This document shows positions 36,563-45,287 of a stretch of 64,000 bases of DNA, in pieces. The notes below the pieces were generated by a model. It was not told the DNA's origin and ran no database searches. It worked only from the letters and a program-made list of their open reading frames with translations. The DNA is from Pseudohongiella sp. Its GTDB lineage: Bacteria; Pseudomonadota; Gammaproteobacteria; Pseudomonadales; Pseudohongiellaceae. The DNA lies in NCBI GenBank assembly GCA_030696315.1, contig JAUYSM010000027.1, positions 1 through 64,000 of the forward strand, read 5' to 3'. Position numbers and translations under genes: made by a program. Position 1 is the stretch's first letter; each line of letters opens with the position of its first letter.

Positions 36563-38041
36563 ATGAGTGTTGTATCGAATAAGGGTCTGAGTCGACGTGG
36601 ATTGTTAAAAGGCGGCGCCGCAGCCATGGCTGCTGGCTTGAGCCCGGTCGTCAGCGCACTGCAATCGCTGGCTAGCAACCAATCAGGCAGTGCAGCTACC
36701 GCGTCACGTTTGTCTGACAGTCCTTACGGCCCCATTTCGCCAGTGAACGATGAAGTGACCGGATTGCCCTTGCTGCAGTTACCCGCGGGTTTTTCCTATG
36801 CAAGCCTGTCATGGGTGGGTGATTTGATGAGTGATGGTAAACCTGTGCCTGAGCGACTTGACGGGATGGGTGTGGTTGCGCTGGAGGGCAATGAGATTGT
36901 TCTGATTCGTAATCATGAAGTTGGCACGGGTGCGTTAATCCCTGCGTCAGCATGTTACAGCAAGACTGCGCGCCCGGATGGCAGCTATGCAGCGGGCGGC
37001 AATACCACCATTCGTTTTTCCCGTCAGGCCAAACGCGAAATTTCTACAACGCCCAGCCTTGGTGGCACCTTGGTCAATTGTGCCGGCGGCGTAACCCCAT
37101 GGGGGACATGGTTGTCTTGCGAGGAAACCACCACCGATATGACGGCAGAAGGTGGCCTCAAACATGGTTATGTTTTTGAAGTGCGTGTTGACCCGACCCA
37201 GACCACGGCGATGCCAATTGTGGACATGGGGCGCTATAAGCACGAAGCCGTCGCAATCGATCCGCGTGACAGTTTTGCTTATCTGACAGAAGACAGTCGA
37301 AATCGCTCTCCTGTGTACCGTTTTATTCCGCGCGACGATTCACAGACGCCTGGCGCCCTGGAAAAAGGTGGTCGCTTGCAGGCGGCCAAAATTGTTGGCC
37401 AAGGTTTTACTGAATTGTTTGTCCCGATACCTGGGCAAACCCACCAGATTGAGTGGGTGGATATTGCGAACCCCGATATGGATCCAGACGGTGATGCCAG
37501 TGGCCCTTATCTGCAGGCGCGCGATGCAGGAGCATTGAGCCTGAGTCGTGGTGAAGGCATTGTGTACTTCGAAGGCATGATTTATATCGTGGACACCAGC
37601 GCTGGCGTTAATGAAGCAGGACAGGCAGGGTTTGGTGATGGTGCCGTCTGGATGTTGGATCCGGTGGCCGGATCCTTGCGCTGCCTGTTTGCCTCGACCA
37701 ACCCGACCATGGCCAATAATCCGGACAACATTGCCATCAGCCCTCGTGGCGGATTGATGATGTGTGAGGACGGTGGCGGTGCAGAGGATGACTTTGGGTT
37801 TGGCGAGCGCATCATGGGGCTGACCACCAGCGGTGAATCCTATATTTTTGCCAAAAACAATATTGTGCTGACTGCCGCACAGATTACTGCTGCCGGCAAA
37901 AAATGTGATCCGGGTGATTACCGTGATCGCGAAATTGCAGGTGTCTGTTTTGATCCGCAAGGCGAAATCATGTTTGTAAACATTCAGACACCCGGTGTTA
38001 CTTTTGCCATCTGGGGGCCTTGGGAACGCGGCCCCGTTTAA
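36563..38041 (+). CDS. PhoX-like protein (DUF839), Tat-exported
   Basis: A 492-residue protein with a twin-arginine signal peptide (SRRGLLKGGAAAMAAG at about 10-25), consistent with folding in the cytoplasm with metal cofactors before export. The body matches the PhoX/DUF839 beta-propeller family: NDEVTGLPLLQLPAGF, LIRNHEVGTG, GGNTTIRFS, WLSCEETTTD, DMGRYKHEAVAIDP, YLTEDSRN and late EREIAGVCFDPQGEIMFVN. PhoX enzymes are Ca2+/Fe3+-dependent alkaline phosphatases, but many DUF839 members have unproven activity. A phosphate-starvation promoter could not be confirmed. Confidence 0.85.
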   Translation: MSVVSNKGLSRRGLLKGGAAAMAAGLSPVVSALQSLASNQSGSAATASRLSDSPYGPISPVNDEVTGLPLLQLPAGFSYASLSWVGDLMSDGKPVPERLDGMGVVALEGNEIVLIRNHEVGTGALIPASACYSKTARPDGSYAAGGNTTIRFSRQAKREISTTPSLGGTLVNCAGGVTPWGTWLSCEETTTDMTAEGGLKHGYVFEVRVDPTQTTAMPIVDMGRYKHEAVAIDPRDSFAYLTEDSRNRSPVYRFIPRDDSQTPGALEKGGRLQAAKIVGQGFTELFVPIPGQTHQIEWVDIANPDMDPDGDASGPYLQARDAGALSLSRGEGIVYFEGMIYIVDTSAGVNEAGQAGFGDGAVWMLDPVAGSLRCLFASTNPTMANNPDNIAISPRGGLMMCEDGGGAEDDFGFGERIMGLTTSGESYIFAKNNIVLTAAQITAAGKKCDPGDYRDREIAGVCFDPQGEIMFVNIQTPGVTFAIWGPWERGPV

Positions 38042-38045
38042 GCAC

Positions 38046-39062
38046 TTACTGGGTTTCCAGGCGGCGCGCGCCAGCCAGAATACCGGGCAAGGCATAGTTG
38101 CCCTCGTGGCAGGCGTATTCATAGATGCGTTCAGTCGCAGGGCGACGGTACAGAATCATTTCTGCCGTCCACGGCTGGGTGTATGCCACCTCATCATTCA
38201 TGGTGAAGCTGTAAACAATTTCATCGGGCGAGACCATACGGAATTTTTCGGTAACCTGCAGGCCGGGTCCGGAACCGTAGTGTGATTGCTGAGGGTGCAT
38301 ATTGCGTGTACTGACCACCAGCGTATCGCCTTCCCACTGCGCCACCGAGTCGCCCATCCACTTGTAAACATCAGCCGGCAAGTGCGCTGAATTCAGGCGC
38401 ACAATGCGCGCGTCATGCATCATCTCCGCCATGATCATCACGTGATTGTCGGTTTGCACAATCTGGTAATTGTTGTTGTAGATGATGGGCATCATGGGCG
38501 GCCCGGCACTGGAGTTTGAGGTGCGGAAGTCGTAAAACAACAGGCAGCGTTCGCCAATGGTAGTCATTTCGGGACCGAGGAAGGCGTCTGCGCCATGAAT
38601 GTCGCGCAAAGCTTCCATAAAATTCTGTTCAGGTGCATCGCTACGAAATGGGATTTTGCCATCGGGTGGGTCAATGATCATTGAGGTACGGAATTCTCCG
38701 TCAATCTGCGTGATCTGCGTGCCACGCTCCAGCCAGAAAGTATTGTAGGCGGCCGCCGTGTTGCCATCTGTTGGCGGCGCTCGATTGGGATCGCTGGGGG
38801 CATCGGCGGCAAGCTCACGGCCTTGCGCGTCCTGCTGCATCTGCTGCGCTTCCTCCGCGGACATAAAGCGGCGGTCAGCAAAGCGGGCGGGGCGTTCCAA
38901 CGGTGTTTGAGTTGCGTTGGTCCAGATGCCTTGCAAGTCAGGTGTGCCCTCCGCAGTGCGCGGAAGGGCAACAGCAGAGTTCGCAACATTCTGGCCGATA
39001 GCAGCAGGTGTGCTGATCAGGCAGAGTATTGCCAGCAAACAACAGCGTGTCGGGTTGGTCAT
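38046..39062 (-). CDS. Exported protein of unknown function, LPRTxxGxPDLQG family, copy 1
   Basis: I do not know a function for this family. The 338-residue protein has a signal peptide (about 1-24, ending AIGQN), then LPRTAEGTPDLQGIWTN, PLERPARFADRR, DPPDGKIPF, IGERCLLFYDF, MPIIYNNNYQIVQT, EMMHDARIV, QWEGDTLVVST and the end YEYACHEGNYALPGILAGARRLE. Conserved His, Glu and Cys positions suggest an enzyme. A clear paralogue lies at 56352-57410. The start chosen is ATG 39062, which directly precedes the signal peptide; the frame is open much further upstream without a coding look. Convergent with the PhoX-like gene, 4 bp apart. Confidence 0.8.
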   Translation of the reverse strand: MTNPTRCCLLAILCLISTPAAIGQNVANSAVALPRTAEGTPDLQGIWTNATQTPLERPARFADRRFMSAEEAQQMQQDAQGRELAADAPSDPNRAPPTDGNTAAAYNTFWLERGTQITQIDGEFRTSMIIDPPDGKIPFRSDAPEQNFMEALRDIHGADAFLGPEMTTIGERCLLFYDFRTSNSSAGPPMMPIIYNNNYQIVQTDNHVMIMAEMMHDARIVRLNSAHLPADVYKWMGDSVAQWEGDTLVVSTRNMHPQQSHYGSGPGLQVTEKFRMVSPDEIVYSFTMNDEVAYTQPWTAEMILYRRPATERIYEYACHEGNYALPGILAGARRLETQ

Positions 39063-39208
39063 GGCCTTGTCTTCTTGTTGGTGTAAGTGGCTCACAAACG
39101 TGTTTGTCATCACTATACCTGAGACTGGCGTGCAGGAGCCAGACAGCTGTGTTCTGAATTCTTGGTCCCTCGCGTACCTACCTCTGTTATCCAGATATAA
39201 ATGTTGAT

Positions 39209-39227
39209 GGTATTGACAATCATTCCC
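39209..39227. promoter_or_regulatory. Probable Fur box upstream of bfd
   Basis: GGTATTGACAATCATTCCC matches 14 of 19 positions of the Fur consensus GATAATGATAATCATTATC, including the central ATCATT. It lies 77 bp before the bfd start and between divergent genes, so Fur could also act on the unknown exported protein gene. Bfd is Fur-repressed in other bacteria, which supports the call. Confidence 0.6.
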
Positions 39228-39303
39228 ATTACGATTTATTCTTTTGTCCATCAACACCGCTGGCGTCACTTTACAGAGACCAGCCACACATAGAGACGTT
39301 TGT

Positions 39304-39501
39304 ATGTACGTATGCATTTGCCGCCAGATTACTGATTCACAGATCCGCCAGCGCTGTCAGGACGGGGTTACCACCTTCTCCGAGCTGCGAGCGGAACTGG
39401 GTCTTGCCAGTGATTGCGGGCGATGTGGTCGTTATGCACGTGAACTCATCGCAGAAGTTGCTTCTGCCGATCAGTGCCGGGCCATGTCTTACGCTGCCTG
39501 A
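39304..39501 (+). CDS. bfd: Bacterioferritin-associated ferredoxin
   Basis: Bfd is a small [2Fe-2S] protein that reduces the haem of bacterioferritin to release stored iron under iron limitation. The 65-residue product reads MYVCICRQITDSQI and later SDCGRCGRYARELI. The cluster ligands Cys4, Cys6, Cys38 and Cys41 have the same spacing as in E. coli Bfd. The ATG at 39304 is chosen because it gives the conserved MYVCIC start. It is followed by bfr after 191 bp on the same strand. Confidence 0.93.
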   Translation: MYVCICRQITDSQIRQRCQDGVTTFSELRAELGLASDCGRCGRYARELIAEVASADQCRAMSYAA

Positions 39502-39692
39502 CGCATTTTCTCCCTTCGTAACAGCAAACCATAAGCATTCTTGTTATTAATTTCTTTTCCTTGTATCTCAAATACTTAAGATTTGCTGGCGCTTGACATT
39601 TACGGCGCGTCCGAGGCAGTCTGTATACCTCAATACGCTTATCCATTACACGCCGTTTGTATGCCGTTCATCTGGCATAGGCAGGAGTTTTT

Positions 39693-40157
39693 ATGAAAGC
39701 CGACAAAACCATGATCAAGCACCTGAACAAGGCACTGGGCAATGAACTGGTGGCCATCAATCAGTATTTTTTGCATTCACGCATGTTCAAAGATCGCGGG
39801 CTCAGCAAACTGGCCGGCAAAGAATATGAAGAATCCATCGATGAGATGAAACATGCAGACAAGCTTATCGAGCGTGTTTTGTTTCTGGAAGGGCTGCCCA
39901 ATTTGCAAAGCCTGGGCAAGCTTTTTATTGGTGAACATACTAAAGAGATGCTGGAGTGTGATCTCAAGTTGGAGATGATCGCTATTCCGGATCTGCGCGA
40001 AGGTATCGCCTACGCCGAATCGATCAAGGACTACGTCAGCCGTGAGTTGCTGGTATACATTCTCGAAAGTGAGGAAGAGCACGTGGATTGGCTGGAAACT
40101 CAGCTGAAACTGATCGAATCAGTTGGCATTGAGAATTACCAGCAATCCATGATGTAG
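39693..40157 (+). CDS. bfr: Bacterioferritin
   Basis: Haem-containing iron-storage protein that assembles into a 24-subunit shell. The 154-residue length is standard. The haem ligand Met52 is present in DEMKHADKL. Ferroxidase ligands Glu18, Glu51, His54 and the later Glu in [12 protein letters not shown] and [13 protein letters not shown] are in place, so it is the haem-binding, catalytically competent type. GCAGGAG precedes the ATG at good spacing. It pairs with the upstream bfd. Confidence 0.96.
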   Translation: MKADKTMIKHLNKALGNELVAINQYFLHSRMFKDRGLSKLAGKEYEESIDEMKHADKLIERVLFLEGLPNLQSLGKLFIGEHTKEMLECDLKLEMIAIPDLREGIAYAESIKDYVSRELLVYILESEEEHVDWLETQLKLIESVGIENYQQSMM

Positions 40158-40176
40158 TTTGGCGTTTCGACCCTAA

Positions 40177-42210
40177 TCAGGCAGATACCTTAAACCACGA
40201 GACCGACTCCTGAAGATCACTGGCCAGCTTTGCCAGTTCATCGCTGGCCGCCGTGGTTTGAGCGGTACCTGCCGCTGACTGCTCGGCCAGTTCACGAATA
40301 CTGGTGACATTCCGGTTCAGCTCTTCAGTGGTCGCAGTTTGTTGTTCGGCTGCGCTGGCGATTTGCATGTTCATGTCACGGATGGTGGTCACCGCTGCTG
40401 TGATGCTGTCGAGTGATTGTGTTGCCTGATTCGCCAAGGCAACACCTTGGCCTGCTTTGTCTCGACTGTTTTCCATCAGCGTCACCGCCGAGTGCACACC
40501 TGATTGTAAATTGCGGATCATGCCATCAATTTCGCTGGCAGAGTCTTTGGTGCGATTGGCCAGGGTGCGCACTTCATCAGCGACAACTGCAAAACCTCGT
40601 CCGTGCTCACCCGCACGCGCAGCCTCAATGGCAGCATTCAGTGCCAACAGATTGGTTTGTTCTGCAATGCTCATGATGACATCCAGCACTCTTGAAATGG
40701 ATTGGCTGTCGACAGCCACGCGCTGCATGCCCTCAGCCGAGACGTTTAAATCTGCCGATAAGGCCTCAATTGCAGTTGCAGCACGTTTGGCTACCGCAGA
40801 ACCATGAACAGCCTGATTGTCAGTGTCCGCCGCAGCCGTGGATGCGCGTAAAGTGCTTTGGCTGACTTCTTGAACAGTGGCGTTCATTTCATTGATAGAC
40901 ACAGCAACCATGTCTGTATCCGATCGTTGTTTGAGCACATTTTGTGCACTATGACGCGACACGCTGGATAACTCCTCCGCAGAGGATGCAAGTTGGTTGG
41001 TTGCGTTAATAATCTTCTTGATCAATTGTTCAAACTGGGAAGCAATGCTGTTAAAACTGTCACCAATCAGGCGTAGCTCATCATTGGCATCAACCTGCAC
41101 ACGCGCATTCAAGCTGCCTGAAGATACTGCGCTGGCCATTTCTGCAATCTGATGAACACTTTTATTGATGGCCATAAAAAGGCAAGTGAACAAGTAACTG
41201 AGCAACAGCAGGATGCCTACAACCAGCCCGATATCCAGCATACGCATTTGTTCTGCGTCTCCCAGCCTGTCAGAAAGCAATTGATCAAGCAGAGGATTGA
41301 TGGCGTCGAACAACGCGTAACTCGCACTGATAGAGGTGCTGGCAGTATCAAAAATTTCTGTGCCGGAGACCACAATAAACTCCGGGTCCATAATGTTGGT
41401 ACGCAATTCACTTGCCAGTCGGCTGATGGCATCTCTGTTGCTGATACGCAGGTTGTTTAATACTTGAGACAACGCGGCATTTTCCGCAAATGCGCTGTCC
41501 AGGCCCTGCTCAAGATCGTTGAGCGCAGCAGTCATGTTCACCAACAGGATTTCGAGCGCGATGCGTTGTGTATTGTTGAGAATGCCTTCAGCGGCCGCGC
41601 TGCTGGCATGGGCGCGCGCTTGCCCCATGGCTTCAGTCAATGCCGGCAAACGTTGCACCATGGCATCACCAAGATAATAGGTATCGAGGTGTGGTGAGAG
41701 TGACAACTCATAGTGATCTGCTGCGTGTTGCATCAATTCCGTGAGTGTCTGAATAAGTCGGGTATGAGCGTCAAAACTCGAATCAGCATTGAGTGCTGTC
41801 AGATTGCCACTTAAACTCGCCCACTGCTGTTGAATGGATTGGATCAACTGTTTGCTTTGCACCGATTCGCTGCTGTTCAGTGAGTGACTGCTCAGCGCAT
41901 TCACGCTGTTCTGTATGCGTGTGCGCAGTTCGGCGGCTCGGCTTTGTGCACTGCTGTCTCCACTGCGCACAATAGTCGCCATCAAACCTCGATGTTGTTG
42001 AATCAAGTCCAGCGGCGAGCGTGTTGCGGTAATGAACTGTACACCGTCTCGCTCGTTGGAAAGTAACGCTATGTCATCATTGACTGACTGCAAGACGATG
42101 CTGCTTAACAACAGCAGTGGCAGCATGACACACAGAAAAATGGCGAGAAATTTTGTTTTGAAGCCAACGCGGTTAAGCAGGTGGATGGCCGGGGCAAATA
42201 TAAAATTCAT
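40177..42210 (-). CDS. Methyl-accepting chemotaxis protein with large periplasmic helical sensor
   Basis: A 677-residue chemoreceptor. Helix 1 is at about 18-42 and helix 2 at about 330-352. The intervening 290-residue periplasmic helical domain contains [12 protein letters not shown] and [30 protein letters not shown], a pattern found in many uncharacterised proteobacterial receptors. HAMP follows at about 353-405 and the signalling domain after it, with tip [14 protein letters not shown] and [26 protein letters not shown]. No carboxyl receptor pentapeptide is seen. Start is ATG 42210 with AGAGGAG upstream. Ligand unknown. Its stop lies 19 bp from that of bfr (convergent). Confidence 0.93.
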   Translation of the reverse strand: MNFIFAPAIHLLNRVGFKTKFLAIFLCVMLPLLLLSSIVLQSVNDDIALLSNERDGVQFITATRSPLDLIQQHRGLMATIVRSGDSSAQSRAAELRTRIQNSVNALSSHSLNSSESVQSKQLIQSIQQQWASLSGNLTALNADSSFDAHTRLIQTLTELMQHAADHYELSLSPHLDTYYLGDAMVQRLPALTEAMGQARAHASSAAAEGILNNTQRIALEILLVNMTAALNDLEQGLDSAFAENAALSQVLNNLRISNRDAISRLASELRTNIMDPEFIVVSGTEIFDTASTSISASYALFDAINPLLDQLLSDRLGDAEQMRMLDIGLVVGILLLLSYLFTCLFMAINKSVHQIAEMASAVSSGSLNARVQVDANDELRLIGDSFNSIASQFEQLIKKIINATNQLASSAEELSSVSRHSAQNVLKQRSDTDMVAVSINEMNATVQEVSQSTLRASTAAADTDNQAVHGSAVAKRAATAIEALSADLNVSAEGMQRVAVDSQSISRVLDVIMSIAEQTNLLALNAAIEAARAGEHGRGFAVVADEVRTLANRTKDSASEIDGMIRNLQSGVHSAVTLMENSRDKAGQGVALANQATQSLDSITAAVTTIRDMNMQIASAAEQQTATTEELNRNVTSIRELAEQSAAGTAQTTAASDELAKLASDLQESVSWFKVSA

Positions 42211-42517
42211 TCTCAAAACTCCTCTGGGCGAGCTTGTATACAGACGATTTGTTGTTGCCTGAATGTGTCGTCAATAACGGGCTTTGACTTTAGCTGCGTA
42301 CGGCCAAGTTAAAGAATGTCTTGGACTTTTTTTAAGAGACGGGATACTCATTGCATTGCCAGTAGGGTTTTGCCTCATAAAAATAAGCAAAGCCCTACAG
42401 AGGCCGCATAAAAAGCATGACGCAGATCAGTGAATTTGAATCCGAATATCACTAGAATCGGCCACCGCATATACCCTGCTCGGGTATTCATGCGTGGATC
42501 ATCCCGGCAGAGTGTAT
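42211..42517. other. Divergent promoter region with a long stem-loop
   Basis: This 307-bp gap separates the chemoreceptor and the sensor kinase. It holds a 12-bp stem (GTAGGGTTTTGC at 42362-42373 with GCAAAGCCCTAC at 42387-42398, one G-U pair), with a 13-nt AT-rich loop and no T-run after it. Promoters for both genes must be here. A TAAA/GACGACAC pair facing the chemoreceptor is only a poor sigma-28 candidate. No small gene was found. Confidence 0.45.
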
Positions 42518-44470
42518 ATGAGAAAAACATCAAGACCATGGGATGCTCAGTTGTCTCGGGTTGAGCAACGTCTGGCAATTTGGTTGTCCCCCAAATTCAT
42601 AGGTGCGATGGTTACCGCAAGCTGTTTCGTCTTGCTTGCTGTTTCGGTGTTAGTGCCCGTGGATAGATGGCTTATCTGGACGCCAGTAGCAGGACTTGGC
42701 CAAAATACACTTCTAGTATTATTTCTATTCGGGGTGACGCTGCGAGTCGGGTTTTTACCTCAAACCTGGCCATCACTGATCTTAATCACGTCCCCACTCG
42801 TGTTGGCCAGTATCGTGATTGTGCAATCGTTATCAAACTGGTTGCCGCCTGATGGCTGGTACCGACTTCTGATAAATACCGAAGGTGCATCGTCGCTATG
42901 GCCCGGTCGTATGTCCGCGATCGAGGCGCAGTTACTGTTCCTTACTGCAATCGCCGGGATATTGCTCAGATTCACCGCAAAGGCTGCCATTGCAGTGGCG
43001 TTTTGCTTGATAACTGCCATTACGCTGTTCAGTGCGGCACGTTCTGCTGCTTTTTTGCTCAGTATTGATTTGGTGGCACCTGATAATTTTCTGGCTGACA
43101 GTGTCAATCCATTTCTGGCGGTTCTGTTGTTTTTTGTGTCAATGGCACTTGCCCGCTTGCTGATTGGTCATCCGATTTATCTGGCATGGGAAAAACGTTT
43201 TCCTGGGCAAAGCGCTTTTGTGAAGGTGGCCGCGCTTGTTAACCTGCTGATCGTAGCCGCCGCAACAGCAAGCCTTGGATACGCACGGCAGGGACAGTTT
43301 GGCACGGCGGCTTTTGTACTGTTGCTTTTGTCTGCTATTACCTTGATGGTGATTTATGTGCGCATAGTTTCCGTGGTTGAGGAGCGGCGTCTGGTAGAGC
43401 GTGCACTCACGAATCGGGAAACAGCCTTAGAGAAAGCCCAGACGATTGGGCGCATCGGCAGTTGGCGTTTGAATTGGCCACAGGGCGAGTTGGAGTGGTC
43501 TGCTGAAACCTACCGGATTTTTGGATTGCCGAAGGGTCAACCTGTCACCCTTGAGGCCTTTACATTGCTGATCCATGCGGATGACTTTGATGCATTCCAG
43601 CTGCGTTGGCGCAACGCACTGGAAGGCGAGGTATACGATTTTGAGCACCGTATTTTGGTGGGTAAACGGATCAGATGGGTGCGTGAGCGCGCAGATTTTC
43701 AATGGAATGATGACAAAACCCAATGTGAATGTCTGGGCACGGTGCAGGACATTACCGACTCAAAGTTAAAAGAAATTAAACTGCTGCGTTCACGCGAGCT
43801 GATTCGTAAACTGGCGGCACATAATGAACAAATCCGTGAGCAAGAAAGGATCAATATTGCCAGAGAGTTGCATGACGAAATGGGCCAACATTTGACTGCG
43901 TTACGATTGCAGACCGCGATGGTACAAATGAAACACGGCGGATCCAGTGGACCCTTTAATGATCAGCTTCAAGACATAAAAATCCGTATCGATAACACCA
44001 TTGATGTGGTGCGCAATGTGGCTGCCAGATTGCGACCACCGGCGCTGGATGCTGGCCTGGTGGCTGCCTGCCAATGGATGCTGCAAAACTATGTTGAACC
44101 CGCTGGAATCACTGCACGTCTGGAGAGCAATATTGATGAGGCCTTGCTCAATGATGCGCTACGCACGGCCGCTTTCCGTATCCTGCAAGAATCCTTGACC
44201 AATGTGGTTCGGCACGCAAATGCTACACGGGTGCTGGTGTGGATCACGCAGGATGTACATGATTTGACTATTTCGGTGACTGACAATGGTCAAGGTTTTA
44301 AGCCTGATGAGATCAGCACTGACTTGCATTTTGGATTGATTGGCATCAGGGAAAGAGCACTGAATTTTCAGGGGCAGACATCGATTGAGAGTGCACCAGG
44401 CAAAGGGTGCAGTATCAGTGTGACCTTGCCCTTGAATGACTTTTCTATGATAGCAACGAGGGTAGTTTGA
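42518..44470 (+). CDS. Sensor histidine kinase, NarL-type (membrane sensor, PAS, HisKA_3)
   Basis: A 650-residue sensor kinase. About eight membrane helices occupy the first 290 residues. A PAS fold follows (about 300-415, with GSWRLNWPQGELEWSAETYRI and GTVQDITDSKLKE). The HisKA_3 dimerisation helix carries the phosphorylated His at about 452 in ARELHDEMGQHLTAL, and a HATPase domain has NVVRHANA, DNGQGF and FGLIGIRERAL. Such kinases pair with NarL/FixJ regulators, and one follows immediately (1-nt gap, TTG start). The signal is unknown. Start: ATG 42518 is preferred over GTG 42494, but the upstream ribosome site is weak in both cases. Confidence 0.92.
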   Translation: MRKTSRPWDAQLSRVEQRLAIWLSPKFIGAMVTASCFVLLAVSVLVPVDRWLIWTPVAGLGQNTLLVLFLFGVTLRVGFLPQTWPSLILITSPLVLASIVIVQSLSNWLPPDGWYRLLINTEGASSLWPGRMSAIEAQLLFLTAIAGILLRFTAKAAIAVAFCLITAITLFSAARSAAFLLSIDLVAPDNFLADSVNPFLAVLLFFVSMALARLLIGHPIYLAWEKRFPGQSAFVKVAALVNLLIVAAATASLGYARQGQFGTAAFVLLLLSAITLMVIYVRIVSVVEERRLVERALTNRETALEKAQTIGRIGSWRLNWPQGELEWSAETYRIFGLPKGQPVTLEAFTLLIHADDFDAFQLRWRNALEGEVYDFEHRILVGKRIRWVRERADFQWNDDKTQCECLGTVQDITDSKLKEIKLLRSRELIRKLAAHNEQIREQERINIARELHDEMGQHLTALRLQTAMVQMKHGGSSGPFNDQLQDIKIRIDNTIDVVRNVAARLRPPALDAGLVAACQWMLQNYVEPAGITARLESNIDEALLNDALRTAAFRILQESLTNVVRHANATRVLVWITQDVHDLTISVTDNGQGFKPDEISTDLHFGLIGIRERALNFQGQTSIESAPGKGCSISVTLPLNDFSMIATRVV

Positions 44471-44471
44471 A

Positions 44472-45107
44472 TTGATAAGCATAGTGGTAGCCGATGATCA
44501 TGCAGTCGTCAGACATGGTATTTGCAGTCTGATTGAGCTGGCACCTGATATGGAATTGGTAGGGGAAGCTTGTGATGGCGAACAAGTGATGTCGGCGATT
44601 AAAAGCCCCGAAATTCGCTTGTTGATTATGGATCTGAATATGCCTGGATCAAACGGCATTGATTTGATTGCCAAGGTGCGTGGCGCGCGTCCTGATTTGC
44701 CGATACTGGTGTTCTCCATGTTGTCTGAAAGCCAGGTGGCCGAGGCCGCGCTGATGGCAGGCGCCAATGGTTACCTGAGCAAAACCAGCGAGCCGGAAAC
44801 CATTCTTGCGGCTGCGCGGCAGTGTGCAGCGGGCGGCAGTTATGTTGATCCGTCGATTGCGGTCAGTCTGATCATGTCCAGCAAAAACAAACCCGACGTG
44901 AAACTGCACGACAAACTCTCAAAGCGTGAGTTACAGATTATGCTGATGCTGGCCTCAGGCACCAGTGTGAACAAGATTTCTGAACAGTTGTTTTTGTCGC
45001 CCAAGACCGTCAGTACCCATAAGTTTCGCATCATGCAAAAACTTGGGCTGGAATCAATCGCCGATCTGGTGCGTTATGCCTTACGGCATCAGTTGATTGA
45101 GCAGTAA
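44472..45107 (+). CDS. Response regulator, NarL/FixJ family
   Basis: A 211-residue transcription regulator. The receiver domain starts ISIVVADDHAVVRHGI, has the phosphoacceptor Asp54 in LLIMDLNMPG and ends near residue 120. The LuxR-type helix-turn-helix follows with LSKRELQIMLMLASG and LFLSPKTVSTHKFRIMQKL. It is the cognate partner of the kinase just upstream. It begins with TTG at 44472, with GAGGG upstream, and the usual ADDH motif leaves little room for a later start. Confidence 0.94.
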   Translation: MISIVVADDHAVVRHGICSLIELAPDMELVGEACDGEQVMSAIKSPEIRLLIMDLNMPGSNGIDLIAKVRGARPDLPILVFSMLSESQVAEAALMAGANGYLSKTSEPETILAAARQCAAGGSYVDPSIAVSLIMSSKNKPDVKLHDKLSKRELQIMLMLASGTSVNKISEQLFLSPKTVSTHKFRIMQKLGLESIADLVRYALRHQLIEQ

Positions 45108-45287
45108 AGTGTCAAGGTAGTTCTAGGGAAATCCTGATACAAAATCAGCTGCCGCTGACGGTGGTAACTGATTCAAGATGCTTAAATCTTGCGTTCATTT
45201 GGCCACAAAAGTAATCCCTATGCGCATAATAATAATAAACGACAACAAGGACATGTCAGATGCCAGTATTCTGGCTGGCGCGGGGCT

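Noticed and set aside
42265..42292. Sigma-28 promoter for the chemoreceptor at 40177-42210
   Set aside because: TAAA with a 16-nt gap to GACGACAC matches the -10 consensus GCCGATAA at only five of eight positions.
45108..45287. c-di-GMP (GEMM) riboswitch before the GGDEF-EAL gene
   Set aside because: Conserved GEMM positions and the GNRA tetraloop/receptor arrangement are not seen; only small hairpins are present.
45189..45287. Amino-terminal extension of the GGDEF-EAL protein from TTG 45189
   Set aside because: The 33 extra residues are hydrophilic, without resemblance to MASE3, and no ribosome site precedes the TTG.
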